Part shown: in pieces, positions 41,379 through 50,523 of the stretch
Layout: each line of letters begins with the position of its first letter
How positions within the stretch are numbered: position 1 is the first letter of the stretch
Source of the DNA: Bacteroidaceae bacterium
Lineage (GTDB): Bacteria > Bacteroidota > Bacteroidia > Bacteroidales > Bacteroidaceae
DNA length: 64,000 nt
Direction of reading: 5' to 3'
NCBI GenBank assembly: GCA_017649485.1
Contig: JAGCGS010000048.1
Location: 1-64,000 of the forward strand
The notes under the pieces: generated by a model
What the model saw: only the letters and a program-made list of their open reading frames with translations
Told to the model about the DNA's origin: nothing
Databases searched by the model: none
Made by a program: the position numbers and the translations under genes

Positions 41379-41849
41379 TTATTTCTTTCTCCAAAACCTA
41401 TCTGTGATATCATCGAAGGTACCAGCTTCATTCTGCATATACATCCGCTGATTCGTAGTGGGCTTTCCCAATGGTCCTAAATGACGGATGTAAGGCCCCA
41501 CCTTGATATAATCAAAATCCGTTTTCGTGACCGATGGCGGAATACGGAGCCTGCCACTATACCAGCCTACCTTATATTGCGGATATTCCTCATGTATATA
41601 CTGTGCCAACTGATTCACCCCTTTGGGGTCACAATCGCCTCCCATGAAAGCCAGGCAAGTGATATTCTTCCCATACTTGCTAATAAAAGCATCTATTGCT
41701 TCCGTGTCCAACGACAACCCGACATCCTCCCAAAGATAACGGCTATGGCAGCCTGGACAATGGCAAGGACAATTCGAGATGTTGATGGCCAAGGTTACCT
41801 CATCGGGTATCTCTTGAAATACCACGTCGGTATTGACATACTTCAGCAT
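41379..41849 (-). CDS. nrdG: Anaerobic ribonucleotide reductase activase
   Basis: 156-residue radical SAM enzyme that puts the glycyl radical on NrdD. Cluster motif CPCHCPGC (C-x3-C-x2-C) near residue 30, followed by HSRYLWE and the SAM-binding FMGGDCDP. Length fits the family. It lies 12 bp after nrdD in the same direction, the standard operon, and ends at a strong terminator. Confidence 0.95.
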   Translation of the reverse strand: MLKYVNTDVVFQEIPDEVTLAINISNCPCHCPGCHSRYLWEDVGLSLDTEAIDAFISKYGKNITCLAFMGGDCDPKGVNQLAQYIHEEYPQYKVGWYSGRLRIPPSVTKTDFDYIKVGPYIRHLGPLGKPTTNQRMYMQNEAGTFDDITDRFWRKK

Positions 41850-41861
41850 GGCTACCTTTCT

Positions 41862-43961
41862 TTATTTGGCAACTGATGCATAATAGCGGCGTGCTGCCTC
41901 TTCCTGACGTGGCTGCGAGAAATTACTTACACGCTTCAGGTAACCGATGATTCGGGTCATATAATCGACATTCTTGGAGTGACAATTCGGACACTCATGC
42001 AGGTAACGCTTATCAATAGTACCACAATCGTTACAGATGGTATTCGGTATATTGAAAGTAAAGTAGTTGCAACCTTCCTTGGCAGCCACCTTCAGCAACT
42101 GCTTGTACTGGTTCTTGCTAAGATGCTCTTCCAGGTTCATGTGCAGTGCAGAGCCACCTGTGAGGTGCTCAATGTAAGGAGCGCCATGCAGCTTGAACTT
42201 ATCCAGGATAGTGAGCGAATCATCCTCCACCACATAGAAATAAGAGTTATAGCAGTCACGAGGCACGAAATAACCATCCTCACGATCCCACTTCGCATGC
42301 TTAACACCCACGTTCTCAGCCGGAATCATTTCGCAGTTGAACATCACCTCCTTGGTGCGGTACTGCTTGTTGTATTTCTCAATCAGGCCAAGTATTCCCT
42401 GTACAAAGTGCAAGTAATCATCATTAGGCGTAATCTTCAATCCCATGAACTCAGCAGCCTCCACCAAGCCGTTGATACCGATGGTGAGGTACTGACGTCC
42501 GATATTAATGTAACCAGCATCAAACAACGGAAGCATGCCATGCGATTGCAATTCTTTGAGGTTCTCATTGTAAGCCAACTGTACCTTATGGCACAAATCG
42601 ATAATTGTGCCTAAATACTCCAAGTAATCCAACTTATGGTTTACAGCATATTGCACACAGCGATTCAGGTTGATGGTCAGCACGCTCTTTGAACCGGTTG
42701 ATACGCCACCAGCTCCCAGTGTATAGCTGAAACCGTTGTCGGTTATCTCGTTGCGCAGGCGACAGCAAGAGCTCAAAGAGTCAGCATTATCACTCATGTA
42801 AGTGAAGAAAGAATGGCCTTCCGAATACATCTCTGCTGTGAAATCGCCCCACTCCGGATCCAAGCATTCACCCTCTTTGTTTGTCAGCAATGCCATTGTC
42901 TCAACTGGGAAGGTCAGCAGTGTCTTTGTACGTTCCTTGTTGAACCACTTCATGAAGCGTTTCTGCAGCCAAGACAGCCCTTCCCAATCCGGCTTCGAAC
43001 CATCGGGGAAGTAGAACTCGCCGAAAATACTGTCGAAGTAATACTTGTCGTAGTATGCAATATTCCAGAAAACAGCCTGATAGTTACGAGCACCGGTTGG
43101 CTGATTCAGCGTATAGACTATCTGCTCGAAGCAGTCGGTAATTACCTTGTCGATGGTACGCTTCTTCAAACTCAAGTCAGCTTGGTCGTTCGGACGTTTA
43201 TAATAGTCCGCACCATATTCGCGACCTATGAAATAATTCATGTACATCAGGAACTCAGGAGTGGCGCATGCTCCGCTCAGCATACTTGACACCATGAACA
43301 CCATATTGACAAAGCTGCCACAGAAGCTTTTGAGGTTGGTGGGTGCAGTACTATTACCGCCAATAGAGATGGTACCACCAATCAGCCACGGATACATGGT
43401 GATGGAAGCACAATAATTCGCCAAGCTTGTCTCATCGTTCTTATATATAAAGTGGTGTGTCAGTTTGTCGATGTATTCATCTGCCAATTGCTTGTTATAC
43501 ATCTTTTTGATACGGTCCGTCAGCAGACGGCGATTCAGTCGGATGAAATTCGATTTGGGCAACTCACCTATCAAAGTTGCTATATTTTTATGTTCTACGT
43601 TTGCGTTTGCGTCATACTTTGAGCCAGTTGCAGCATTTACCGAATCACAATATTCAGACAAGAATTGCAACTTAGCAAGCGTCTCTCTATCCTCAGAATG
43701 CTGCTGGCGATACAGCATGAACGACTTAGCAACCTTATAGAAGCCTTCACGCATCAGGGCTTCCTCTACCTGGTTCTGGATATCCTCCACCTTGATGTCA
43801 TCATGCATATCCAAGTGACTCAGTATCTTTGAGATAGTAGCCAAATCAGCAGGTTGTTCAACACTCTCGAATGCCTTCAGAATAGCATTCATAATCTTGT
43901 CTAAAGAGAAGCGGTCCTTAGAACCGTCACGCTTGGTAATAGTAAAATTTTTAATTTCCAT
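41862..43961 (-). CDS. nrdD: Anaerobic ribonucleoside-triphosphate reductase
   Basis: 699 residues; makes deoxyribonucleotides under anaerobic conditions with formate as usual reductant. An ATP-cone allosteric domain covers about 5-95 (VEDIQNQVEEALMREGFYKV). The catalytic barrel follows, then a C-terminal zinc site (CNDCGTIDKRYLHECPNC) and the glycyl-radical loop around RIIGYLKRVSNFS near 670. Start has the family's usual first residues. A 12-bp inverted repeat lies 60-95 bp upstream and may be its operator. Confidence 0.96.
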   Translation of the reverse strand: MEIKNFTITKRDGSKDRFSLDKIMNAILKAFESVEQPADLATISKILSHLDMHDDIKVEDIQNQVEEALMREGFYKVAKSFMLYRQQHSEDRETLAKLQFLSEYCDSVNAATGSKYDANANVEHKNIATLIGELPKSNFIRLNRRLLTDRIKKMYNKQLADEYIDKLTHHFIYKNDETSLANYCASITMYPWLIGGTISIGGNSTAPTNLKSFCGSFVNMVFMVSSMLSGACATPEFLMYMNYFIGREYGADYYKRPNDQADLSLKKRTIDKVITDCFEQIVYTLNQPTGARNYQAVFWNIAYYDKYYFDSIFGEFYFPDGSKPDWEGLSWLQKRFMKWFNKERTKTLLTFPVETMALLTNKEGECLDPEWGDFTAEMYSEGHSFFTYMSDNADSLSSCCRLRNEITDNGFSYTLGAGGVSTGSKSVLTINLNRCVQYAVNHKLDYLEYLGTIIDLCHKVQLAYNENLKELQSHGMLPLFDAGYINIGRQYLTIGINGLVEAAEFMGLKITPNDDYLHFVQGILGLIEKYNKQYRTKEVMFNCEMIPAENVGVKHAKWDREDGYFVPRDCYNSYFYVVEDDSLTILDKFKLHGAPYIEHLTGGSALHMNLEEHLSKNQYKQLLKVAAKEGCNYFTFNIPNTICNDCGTIDKRYLHECPNCHSKNVDYMTRIIGYLKRVSNFSQPRQEEAARRYYASVAK

Positions 43962-44018
43962 ATTCCTGAATAATGTCTAATTTTCCATGATATTAGTTCG
44001 TGCAAAGTTTTCCGTTTT

Positions 44019-44056
44019 GGGAAACTTTTCGAAATTTAAATATGGAAAAGTTTCCC
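44019..44056. promoter_or_regulatory. Candidate operator of nrdDG
   Basis: Perfect inverted repeat GGGAAACTTTTC (44019-44030) and GAAAAGTTTCCC (44045-44056), 14-bp spacer, upstream of a -7-like AAACTTTG (minus strand, about 44003-44010). Position overlaps the expected -33 region. Not a clear match to the NrdR box as I know it. Confidence 0.5.
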
Positions 44057-44200
44057 GTTTGGTAAAACCGAAATGCGGTTACAAAGGTATAAAAATTCTA
44101 TAACATTGTTTACATTAATGACTTTTTTTTTCATAAAAAATGCTTGCTGATTCAAAACATTGTTGTATCTTCGCAATGTTAATTCATCAATAATGCTTGT

Positions 44201-44902
44201 ATGAAAAGGATAAAGGAATGGGGTATATCCCTGAAAGATTGGTTGTTTCCACATTATTGCAACATTTGTGGCAATCGCCTGCCCAAAGAGGGGCAAGTAC
44301 TTTGTCAAAGTTGCCTCAGCAAGATGCCGCGCACAAAGTATCACACCTGGCCAGACAATCGGATGGCAAGACAATTTTGGGGCAAGTTTCCTATGGAACG
44401 TGCAGCTGCATGGTTTTTCTACTCACAAGGTTCATCTTATGCACACATTATCCATCTTTTTAAATATAAGGGACGAAAACAGTTAGCCATCGATGTCGGA
44501 CGTATGATGGCTATAGAAATGTTATCATCTGGCTTCTTCGAAGGCATCGATTGTATAATTCCTGTTCCGTTGCATAACAAACGACAAAGAGAGCGCGGTT
44601 ACAACCAAAGCGAACTGCTTGCATATGGAGTGTCATCGGTGACACACATTCCCGTGGTTTGTGATGCAGTGGAACGCATACGCTATACTGAGACGCAAAC
44701 CCAACGATCATCGAAGGAACGTTTTGAGAATATGCAAAACGTGTTCCGCTCCAGAAAAGGAGAACCTTTAGTCGGCAAGCACATTTTGTTAGTGGATGAT
44801 GTAATGACTACTTCCGCTACGCTGACAGCTTGTGCCGATGCTTTGCAGGTAGTACCGGGCATAAGAGTTAGCTTTTTGACGGTGGCGATTGCCGACCATT
44901 GA
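44201..44902 (+). CDS. comF: ComF-family phosphoribosyltransferase-like protein
   Basis: 233 residues. N-terminal zinc finger (CNICGNRLP then CQSCLSKMP), middle region IHLFKYKGRKQLA, and C-terminal PRTase domain with PVPLHNKRQRERGYNQSELLA and the PRPP loop ILLVDDVMTTSAT. ComF proteins support DNA uptake in competent bacteria and are widespread elsewhere with unclear role. Single gene; a TATCTTCG -7-like element lies about 30 bp upstream, divergent from nrdD. Confidence 0.9.
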   Translation: MKRIKEWGISLKDWLFPHYCNICGNRLPKEGQVLCQSCLSKMPRTKYHTWPDNRMARQFWGKFPMERAAAWFFYSQGSSYAHIIHLFKYKGRKQLAIDVGRMMAIEMLSSGFFEGIDCIIPVPLHNKRQRERGYNQSELLAYGVSSVTHIPVVCDAVERIRYTETQTQRSSKERFENMQNVFRSRKGEPLVGKHILLVDDVMTTSATLTACADALQVVPGIRVSFLTVAIADH

Positions 44903-44998
44903 ACGGGTCTTAAAAAAATGTGTCAAAAAGAGGCGATTATTATTTGGCGTTCTCAGATTTTCTTTATTATTTTGTAGTTTTTAGGAAAAATAAAGCTT

Positions 44999-45406
44999 AT
45001 GCAACGAACGATTGAATTAAATAATGACATAGCAGAAATACCTCAGCTATCGGCATTTATAGATTCTTTTGCCGAAGAAGAAAACATAGATTTTTCTTTG
45101 GTTATGGGACTACAACTCGCTTTGGAAGAGGCTGTTGTCAACGTCATGGAGTATGCTTACCCAAAAGGAACAGTAGGCAAGGTACAGATTTCTGCTTCAG
45201 CTAATGGAGATGACCTGGAGTTCGTCATCAGCGATAGCGGCAAAGCATTCGACCCCACTGCTAAGGCAGAGGTGGATGTAGATTTGGGGGTGGAGGACAG
45301 ACCCATCGGCGGCTTGGGCATACACCTTGTTAGGAATATCATGGATAGTGTGAAATACTGCCGAAAGGACGACAAGAATGTCCTGACCTTGCATAAGCAT
45401 AAATAA
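44999..45406 (+). CDS. RsbW-like serine kinase / anti-sigma-type ATPase
   Basis: 135-residue HATPase_c protein of the RsbW/SpoIIAB type: N-box LALEEAVVNVMEYAY, G1 DSGKAFDP, G2 GGLGIHLV. Such proteins phosphorylate a STAS antagonist and bind a partner (a sigma factor in Bacillus). The antagonist candidate is two genes downstream at 47234, with a transporter gene between. No sigma factor is nearby. The next gene starts 21 bp after its stop. Confidence 0.88.
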   Translation: MQRTIELNNDIAEIPQLSAFIDSFAEEENIDFSLVMGLQLALEEAVVNVMEYAYPKGTVGKVQISASANGDDLEFVISDSGKAFDPTAKAEVDVDLGVEDRPIGGLGIHLVRNIMDSVKYCRKDDKNVLTLHKHK

Positions 45407-45427
45407 AAAGATTTTGGTGAAGTGACT

Positions 45428-47206
45428 ATGTTTTTGGGTTTGTCAGTACAGATTTGGCTGGTCATTATTATGACGATTGGCGTCTTCTATCTGTTGGTGC
45501 GTACACGCGTGCCAGCCGAGGTGACATTCCTTAGTGCTGTCACTTTCCTCTTGGCTACAGGCGTCATTACAGAGCAGAACGTACTGGAGTCCTTCGGGTC
45601 AGAAGCAGTCATCGTGACGAGTGCCTTCTATGTGGTACTGGCAGGTATGATGACCACAGGCCTTTTCTATTGGCTTAGCAAGCATCTGTTAGGCGACCCT
45701 TCATCTTACAAAAGAGCCATCATCAAGCTCATGGGACCAGCTGCTACCTTGAGTGCCATGTTGGGATGTACTGAAGTTACTCACTTGTTCATCGATTTGG
45801 TGAAGATCTGGTCGCGCAAGCTGTCCATTGCACCTTCCAAGTTGTTAGTACCTCTGAGTTATGCTGCCACTTTGGGTGGTATGTGCACCCTGTTAGGACA
45901 CACATCTAACTTGGTCATTGCAGGTTTGTACATTGAGCAGACAGGCGAGTCACTGAACCTGTTCACGCCCTTGGTGCCAGGCTTGGTATGCACGGTAGTA
46001 GGTATCACGCTGATGACATTCCTACGCAACAGAATACCACCTCGTGAGTCGCCTGATGTTTCATTCGAGGAAACCAGCGATTATACGGTAGAATTACTTG
46101 TTCCCACTGACAATGAAGCAGTAATGAAGACCATCGACGAGGCAGGCCTACGTAATGTGCGAGGAGGTTCACTGATTGAGATAGTTCGATTCGACAAGGA
46201 GGTCATCTCACCTGTGCCACCCGATGAGTTTATCTTTGGAGGCGACCGCCTGATTTATTCTGGACAGATCAACGAATTGTTAGAGCTGAAACTGAGTCAC
46301 GGACTGGTAGCAGCTGACCATCATATCTACAACATCAATGAAATAGACAGTAACCGCAAGCTACGTACTGCTTATGTGAATTTCGGAAGTGACCTGATAG
46401 GCACACGCATGAGCAAGAGTAGCTTTGAAAAACGAAGCGACATGGTACTGGTAGCAGTGGCAAGACAAGGCAGGCGAGTGGATGAGCAACCTCGCGAAGT
46501 GGTGTTGCAAGCTGGCGACACCCTGCTGCTGGAATGTCCATCAAAGAAAGACATCGATTTGGAGAACACCTACAAGCGCACGCTCACTTTCTTTGATTCA
46601 CAGTTCGTACCACAGTTAGGCTTGCGTACCGTAGTGTCGGCATGCATACTCATTATCATGTTCATGCTCTCATCGTTCCAGTTGGTGCCCTTGATCACCT
46701 CCACCATGATGGCTGCAGGAGCCATGTTATTCATGGGATGCTGCCGCATGGACAGTGTAACCAAGTATATCGACTTGAACTATTTGCTCACCATGGGTTC
46801 TATGATGGCATTCTCAACTGCCATCTCCAATACGGGTATGGTTTCTATCATTTCCAACCCCATCATCAACCTTTGTGGGCAGAATCCCTACATCGTAATG
46901 GTAGTGATGTGCCTCCTGGCTTCCTTGATGAGTGAAGCCTTCAGTAATGTATCAGCTGCAGCTGTGTTCTTTCCCATTATCTACCACCAAGCTATTTCGA
47001 TGGGATGTTCCCCCTTACCATTCGCCATTGCCTTAATGACGTCTGTAACCATCAGCTATGCTACTCCTGTAGGTTCGCTCACACACATGCAAATCTTTGG
47101 TCCCGGAGGCTTCAAGTTCACTGACTTCGCCAGACTTGGCACATTGATGCATTTGGTGCTATTTACGGTAAACATGATAACAGTAATTTTGGTATTTCCA
47201 TTGTAA
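45428..47206 (+). CDS. SLC13-type permease with TrkA-C domains
   Basis: 592 residues from ATG 45428 (GTG 45422 is possible). Ion/solute symporter family: helices in two blocks (about 3-200 and 395-590) around two cytoplasmic TrkA-C (RCK-C) domains (about 210-385; FIFGGDRLIYSGQ and LQAGDTLLLECP). The hairpin motifs LLGHTSNLVIAGL and AFSNVSAAAVFFPI match the family's re-entrant regions. Typical substrates are dicarboxylates or sulfate; the TrkA-C subtype is poorly defined. Placed between an RsbW-like and a STAS gene, so its activity or expression may be tied to that switch. Confidence 0.88.
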   Translation: MFLGLSVQIWLVIIMTIGVFYLLVRTRVPAEVTFLSAVTFLLATGVITEQNVLESFGSEAVIVTSAFYVVLAGMMTTGLFYWLSKHLLGDPSSYKRAIIKLMGPAATLSAMLGCTEVTHLFIDLVKIWSRKLSIAPSKLLVPLSYAATLGGMCTLLGHTSNLVIAGLYIEQTGESLNLFTPLVPGLVCTVVGITLMTFLRNRIPPRESPDVSFEETSDYTVELLVPTDNEAVMKTIDEAGLRNVRGGSLIEIVRFDKEVISPVPPDEFIFGGDRLIYSGQINELLELKLSHGLVAADHHIYNINEIDSNRKLRTAYVNFGSDLIGTRMSKSSFEKRSDMVLVAVARQGRRVDEQPREVVLQAGDTLLLECPSKKDIDLENTYKRTLTFFDSQFVPQLGLRTVVSACILIIMFMLSSFQLVPLITSTMMAAGAMLFMGCCRMDSVTKYIDLNYLLTMGSMMAFSTAISNTGMVSIISNPIINLCGQNPYIVMVVMCLLASLMSEAFSNVSAAAVFFPIIYHQAISMGCSPLPFAIALMTSVTISYATPVGSLTHMQIFGPGGFKFTDFARLGTLMHLVLFTVNMITVILVFPL

Positions 47207-47233
47207 TTAATAACTATAAATAATGAAGTAAAA

Positions 47234-47536
47234 ATGAACACAACGATTAAAGAAGAAGAAGGCAAGATGATTGCTGTATTTAACGGGCGACTCGATACGC
47301 TCGCAGCTGTACAGACTGCTAAGGATGTACAGCCTCTGATTGACGCTGATTGCACTGAGGTAGAACTTGACTGCCAAGATTTAGAGTACATCAGTAGTTC
47401 CGGCCTGCGTATCTTCATCAGCATCTTGAAGAGTGTAAAGGCAAGAAAAGGCACTGTGGTCGTGAAGAATATCAACGATGAAATCAAGAAGGTATTCGAG
47501 ATGACTGGTTTCAACAAACTCTTCATCATTAAGTGA
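47234..47536 (+). CDS. STAS-domain anti-sigma-factor antagonist
   Basis: 100 residues, single STAS domain. The phosphorylation loop YISSSGLRIF has the serine used in SpoIIAA/RsbV. Likely substrate of the RsbW-like kinase at 44999. Separated from the permease by 27 bp and followed by a strong terminator, so the three genes form one operon. Confidence 0.9.
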   Translation: MNTTIKEEEGKMIAVFNGRLDTLAAVQTAKDVQPLIDADCTEVELDCQDLEYISSSGLRIFISILKSVKARKGTVVVKNINDEIKKVFEMTGFNKLFIIK

Positions 47537-47560
47537 GAGGGGTTACAGCTTTGATGTAAA

Positions 47561-47599
47561 GCAAGAGAGGGAAAGCTTAAAAAACTTTCCCTCTCTTGC
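47561..47599. terminator. Terminator between STAS gene and tRNAs
   Basis: Perfect 15-bp stem (arm GCAAGAGAGGGAAAG) with a 9-nt A-rich loop. It lies between convergent units and can serve both. Confidence 0.8.
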
Positions 47600-47672
47600 T
47601 CTTCCTCTTGGACTTGAACCAAGGACCCTCTGATTAACAGTCAGATGCTCTAACCGACTGAGCTAAGGAAGA
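47599..47672 (-). tRNA. tRNA-Asn (GUU), copy 1
   Basis: 74 nt on the minus strand. Seven-pair acceptor (TCTTCCT / AGGAAGA), discriminator G, D arm from GCTCAGTCGG, anticodon loop CTGTTAA with GTT, T arm with GGTTCAAGTCC. CCA is not encoded. Confidence 0.96.
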
Positions 47673-47707
47673 ATGAATTGTTTACCCCTTAAAAACATTC
47701 TGTTGTG

Positions 47708-47781
47708 CTCTTCCTCTTGGACTTGAACCAAGGACCCTCTGATTAACAGTCAGATGCTCTAACCGACTGAGCTAAGGAAGA
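47708..47781 (-). tRNA. tRNA-Asn (GUU), copy 2
   Basis: Identical to copy 1, 35 bp away in the same orientation; a recent tandem duplication or gene conversion keeps them equal. Confidence 0.96.
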
Positions 47782-47848
47782 ATTACACTCTTTTGTTTTT
47801 TTTTCTTAAATGCGGTGCAAAATTAATAGGATATTTTGAAATATGCAA

Positions 47849-47856
47849 TATCTTTG
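47849..47856 (+). promoter_or_regulatory. -7 element of the kinase-protease operon
   Basis: TATCTTTG followed by C, 18 bp before the ATG of the PfkB kinase. The leader would be very short. No clear -33 TTTG at the usual distance. Confidence 0.45.
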
Positions 47857-47874
47857 CAAAAAAAAATTCACTGA

Positions 47875-48852
47875 ATGGACAAAATTTTAGGAATAGGCAA
47901 TGCTTTGACTGATGTTTCAGTGATTCTGAAAAGCGATGACATCCTTACAGAACTGGGGCTTCCCAAGGGAGGAATGGTTCATATAGGGGATGAACTGTTT
48001 GAAAGAATCCAGCAGACTATCAATCCATTACATACTACTATTACCCCTGGAGGATCAATAGCCAACTCTTGCAGGGCCATGGGGCATCTGGGTGTTCCTG
48101 TTGGCTTCATCGGCAAAGTAGGTCAGGATAAAGTAGGTAACTTTTACGCCAAAAGCCTTACTGACGTAGGAGTGAAGAACCTGTTGGTGGTGTCGCCAAC
48201 CTTAAGTTCTGGGGTGTGCACATCATTCATCTCTGAAGATGGGGAGCGTACTTTTGCTGACCACATGGGAGCCTCTATCGATTTGAATGCTAAAGACCTG
48301 ATATCAACCATGTTCGATGGTTACCAATACCTTTTCCTGGAAGGTTATCTGGTGCAGAACCATGAACTGATAGAGCAAGCCGCCAAGATGGGGAAAAAGG
48401 CTGGGATGAAGGTAATGATGGATTTGGCAAGCTATAACATCATACAGGTGGATCTGGAATTCTGTACTTATTTGGTGCAAGAATATATTGACATCGTTTT
48501 CGCCAATGAAAAAGAGGCTAAAGCATTTACAGGCTTTGAACCTTATGAAGCTGCCAGCAAGCTGAAGCAATGCTGTGAGGTTGCTGTGGTGAAAATAGGA
48601 TCCAAAGGATCGCTGATTGCCACCAAAGATCAGATAATAGAGGTTCCGACAAAGAAAGTGGAATGCATTGACAGTACAAGCGCAGGCGATTATTTCGCAG
48701 CAGGCTTCCTCAACGGTCTTGTCAATGGATATAGCCTCAAACAATGTGCAGAGATAGGCTCTGTCATAGCTGCCGAAGCTGTGCAAGTGGTTGGTACAGA
48801 ACTGGCACCAGAGAAATGGATTGATATCAAACATAAAATTGCAGAAATATGA
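47875..48852 (+). CDS. PfkB-family carbohydrate/nucleoside kinase
   Basis: 325 residues of the ribokinase/PfkB family, closest in layout to adenosine-kinase-like members. Substrate-side motif PGGSIANSCRAMGHLG near residue 60 and the ATP/anion-hole motif DSTSAGDYFAAGFL near 265 with the catalytic Asp. Substrate cannot be told from sequence. Its stop overlaps the start of the protease gene (4 bp), a conserved pairing in Bacteroidales as far as I recall. Confidence 0.9.
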   Translation: MDKILGIGNALTDVSVILKSDDILTELGLPKGGMVHIGDELFERIQQTINPLHTTITPGGSIANSCRAMGHLGVPVGFIGKVGQDKVGNFYAKSLTDVGVKNLLVVSPTLSSGVCTSFISEDGERTFADHMGASIDLNAKDLISTMFDGYQYLFLEGYLVQNHELIEQAAKMGKKAGMKVMMDLASYNIIQVDLEFCTYLVQEYIDIVFANEKEAKAFTGFEPYEAASKLKQCCEVAVVKIGSKGSLIATKDQIIEVPTKKVECIDSTSAGDYFAAGFLNGLVNGYSLKQCAEIGSVIAAEAVQVVGTELAPEKWIDIKHKIAEI

Positions 48853-50516
48853 AAAGAATGAAAAGCTGGCATGCGGTAGCCCTTTTGGCACTTACGATCA
48901 GTGCCATTGCGCTATGGGGTTTTGAGAAAGGCGAGAGTCACGATTTCCAGATTACTAAGAATCTGGACGTGTTCAACTCCATCGTCAGGGAGCTCGACAT
49001 GTTTTACGTAGATACATTAGATGCCGACAAGACTATCCGCGAGGGCATCGATAACATGCTTTACTCATTAGATCCTTATACTCAGTATTATCCAGAGGAT
49101 GACCGTGATGAACTTGAACAGATGCTACGTAATAAATATGGTGGCATTGGTTCGGTAATTACATGGAACGATAAACTGAAACGATCTGTCATATCTGAAC
49201 CATACGAGGGGATGCCTGCTGCCAAGGTGGGACTGAAGGTGGGCGATATTTTGATGGAACTGGATGGCGTGGATCTGTTAGGCAAGGACAACCAGCAGGT
49301 GAGTGAGATGCTGCGAGGTGATGCAGGTACATCATTCACTTTAAAGGTACAACGACCTGGCGAGGAGAAGCCGCTGACCTTTAATATTGTACGCCAATAC
49401 ATAGAACTGCCTTTGATTCCTTACTATACACAGATGGAGAACGGCATCGGCTACATCAACCTGAGTACATTCTCAGGCAACCCGTCAAAAGAGTTCAAGC
49501 GTGTGTTTCAGGAGTTGAAATCACAGGGAATGACCTCACTCGTTATCGATCTGCGAGATAATGGAGGTGGCTTGTTGGATGAAGCCATTGAGATCGCCAA
49601 TTTCTTCGTACCGAAGGGACAGACCTTGGTGACTACTCGTGGCAAGACGAAGCAGGCAAGCGAGACCTACAAGACATTGCGTGAACCACTTGACCTGAAC
49701 ATACCTATCGCCGTGTTAGTGAACAGTGGCACAGCATCTTCGTCAGAGATTTTAGCAGGTTCGCTGCAGGATCTCGACCGAGCTGTGATTGTGGGCACAC
49801 GAACCTATGGCAAGGGATTGGTACAGACCACCCGTCCACTTCCCTACGGTGGTACGATGAAGGTCACTACCTCTAAATATTACATTCCCAGCGGACGTTG
49901 TGTGCAAGCAATTGACTATTCACATCGCAATACGGATGGTAGTGTGGGGCGCATTCCTGACAGCCTGACAACCGTGTTCCATACAGCTGCAGGCAGAGAG
50001 GTGCGCGATGGAGGTGGTGTAACTCCCGATATCGTGGTAGAGCATTCTCAGATGCCTAATATTTTGTATTATCTCTCTCGTGATAACCTGATTTTCGATT
50101 ATGCCACAGACTATTGCATCAAGCACAAACATGTGGTACCGGCGCAGGATTTCAAGCTAACCGACAAGGATTACGAAGAATTCAAGGAGAAGGTGAAAGC
50201 TGCTGATTTCAAGTATGACCAGCAGAGCGACAGGTTGCTGAGGGACCTCAAGACTATGGCAGAGTTCGAAGGCTACAAGCAGGAGGCAGAAGCAGAGTTT
50301 GCGGCATTGGAGAAGAAGTTGCAACACAACCTGGACCGTGACCTGGATTATTTCGCAAACGACATCAAGCCGATGATTGCCATAGAAATCATGAAGCGTT
50401 TCTATTACCAGAAAGGTAGTATCATCGAGCAGCTGAAGGACGATCCCGATTTGGCAAAGGCTAAGGAAATACTGATAGATAACAGCAGTTATCGAACTAT
50501 GTTGGGAGCACGGTAA
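48849..50516 (+). CDS. C-terminal processing protease (S41, CtpA)
   Basis: 555-residue periplasmic serine protease. N-terminal helix at about 8-25, PDZ domain at about 85-165 (GIGSVI, AAKVGLKVGDILMELDG), S41 core with substrate-binding VIDLRDNGGGLL, nucleophile in NSGTASSSEILAG and Lys in RTYGKGLVQ. The C-terminal 120 residues form a helical tail common in Bacteroidetes. It trims C-termini of exported proteins. Co-translated with the PfkB kinase. Confidence 0.95.
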   Translation: MKRMKSWHAVALLALTISAIALWGFEKGESHDFQITKNLDVFNSIVRELDMFYVDTLDADKTIREGIDNMLYSLDPYTQYYPEDDRDELEQMLRNKYGGIGSVITWNDKLKRSVISEPYEGMPAAKVGLKVGDILMELDGVDLLGKDNQQVSEMLRGDAGTSFTLKVQRPGEEKPLTFNIVRQYIELPLIPYYTQMENGIGYINLSTFSGNPSKEFKRVFQELKSQGMTSLVIDLRDNGGGLLDEAIEIANFFVPKGQTLVTTRGKTKQASETYKTLREPLDLNIPIAVLVNSGTASSSEILAGSLQDLDRAVIVGTRTYGKGLVQTTRPLPYGGTMKVTTSKYYIPSGRCVQAIDYSHRNTDGSVGRIPDSLTTVFHTAAGREVRDGGGVTPDIVVEHSQMPNILYYLSRDNLIFDYATDYCIKHKHVVPAQDFKLTDKDYEEFKEKVKAADFKYDQQSDRLLRDLKTMAEFEGYKQEAEAEFAALEKKLQHNLDRDLDYFANDIKPMIAIEIMKRFYYQKGSIIEQLKDDPDLAKAKEILIDNSSYRTMLGAR

Positions 50517-50523
50517 TAAGACA

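Noticed and set aside
47561-47781. tRNA-associated integration site
   Set aside because: Two tandem tRNA-Asn genes are a possible attachment site, but no integrase, partial tRNA repeat or island border is seen next to them.
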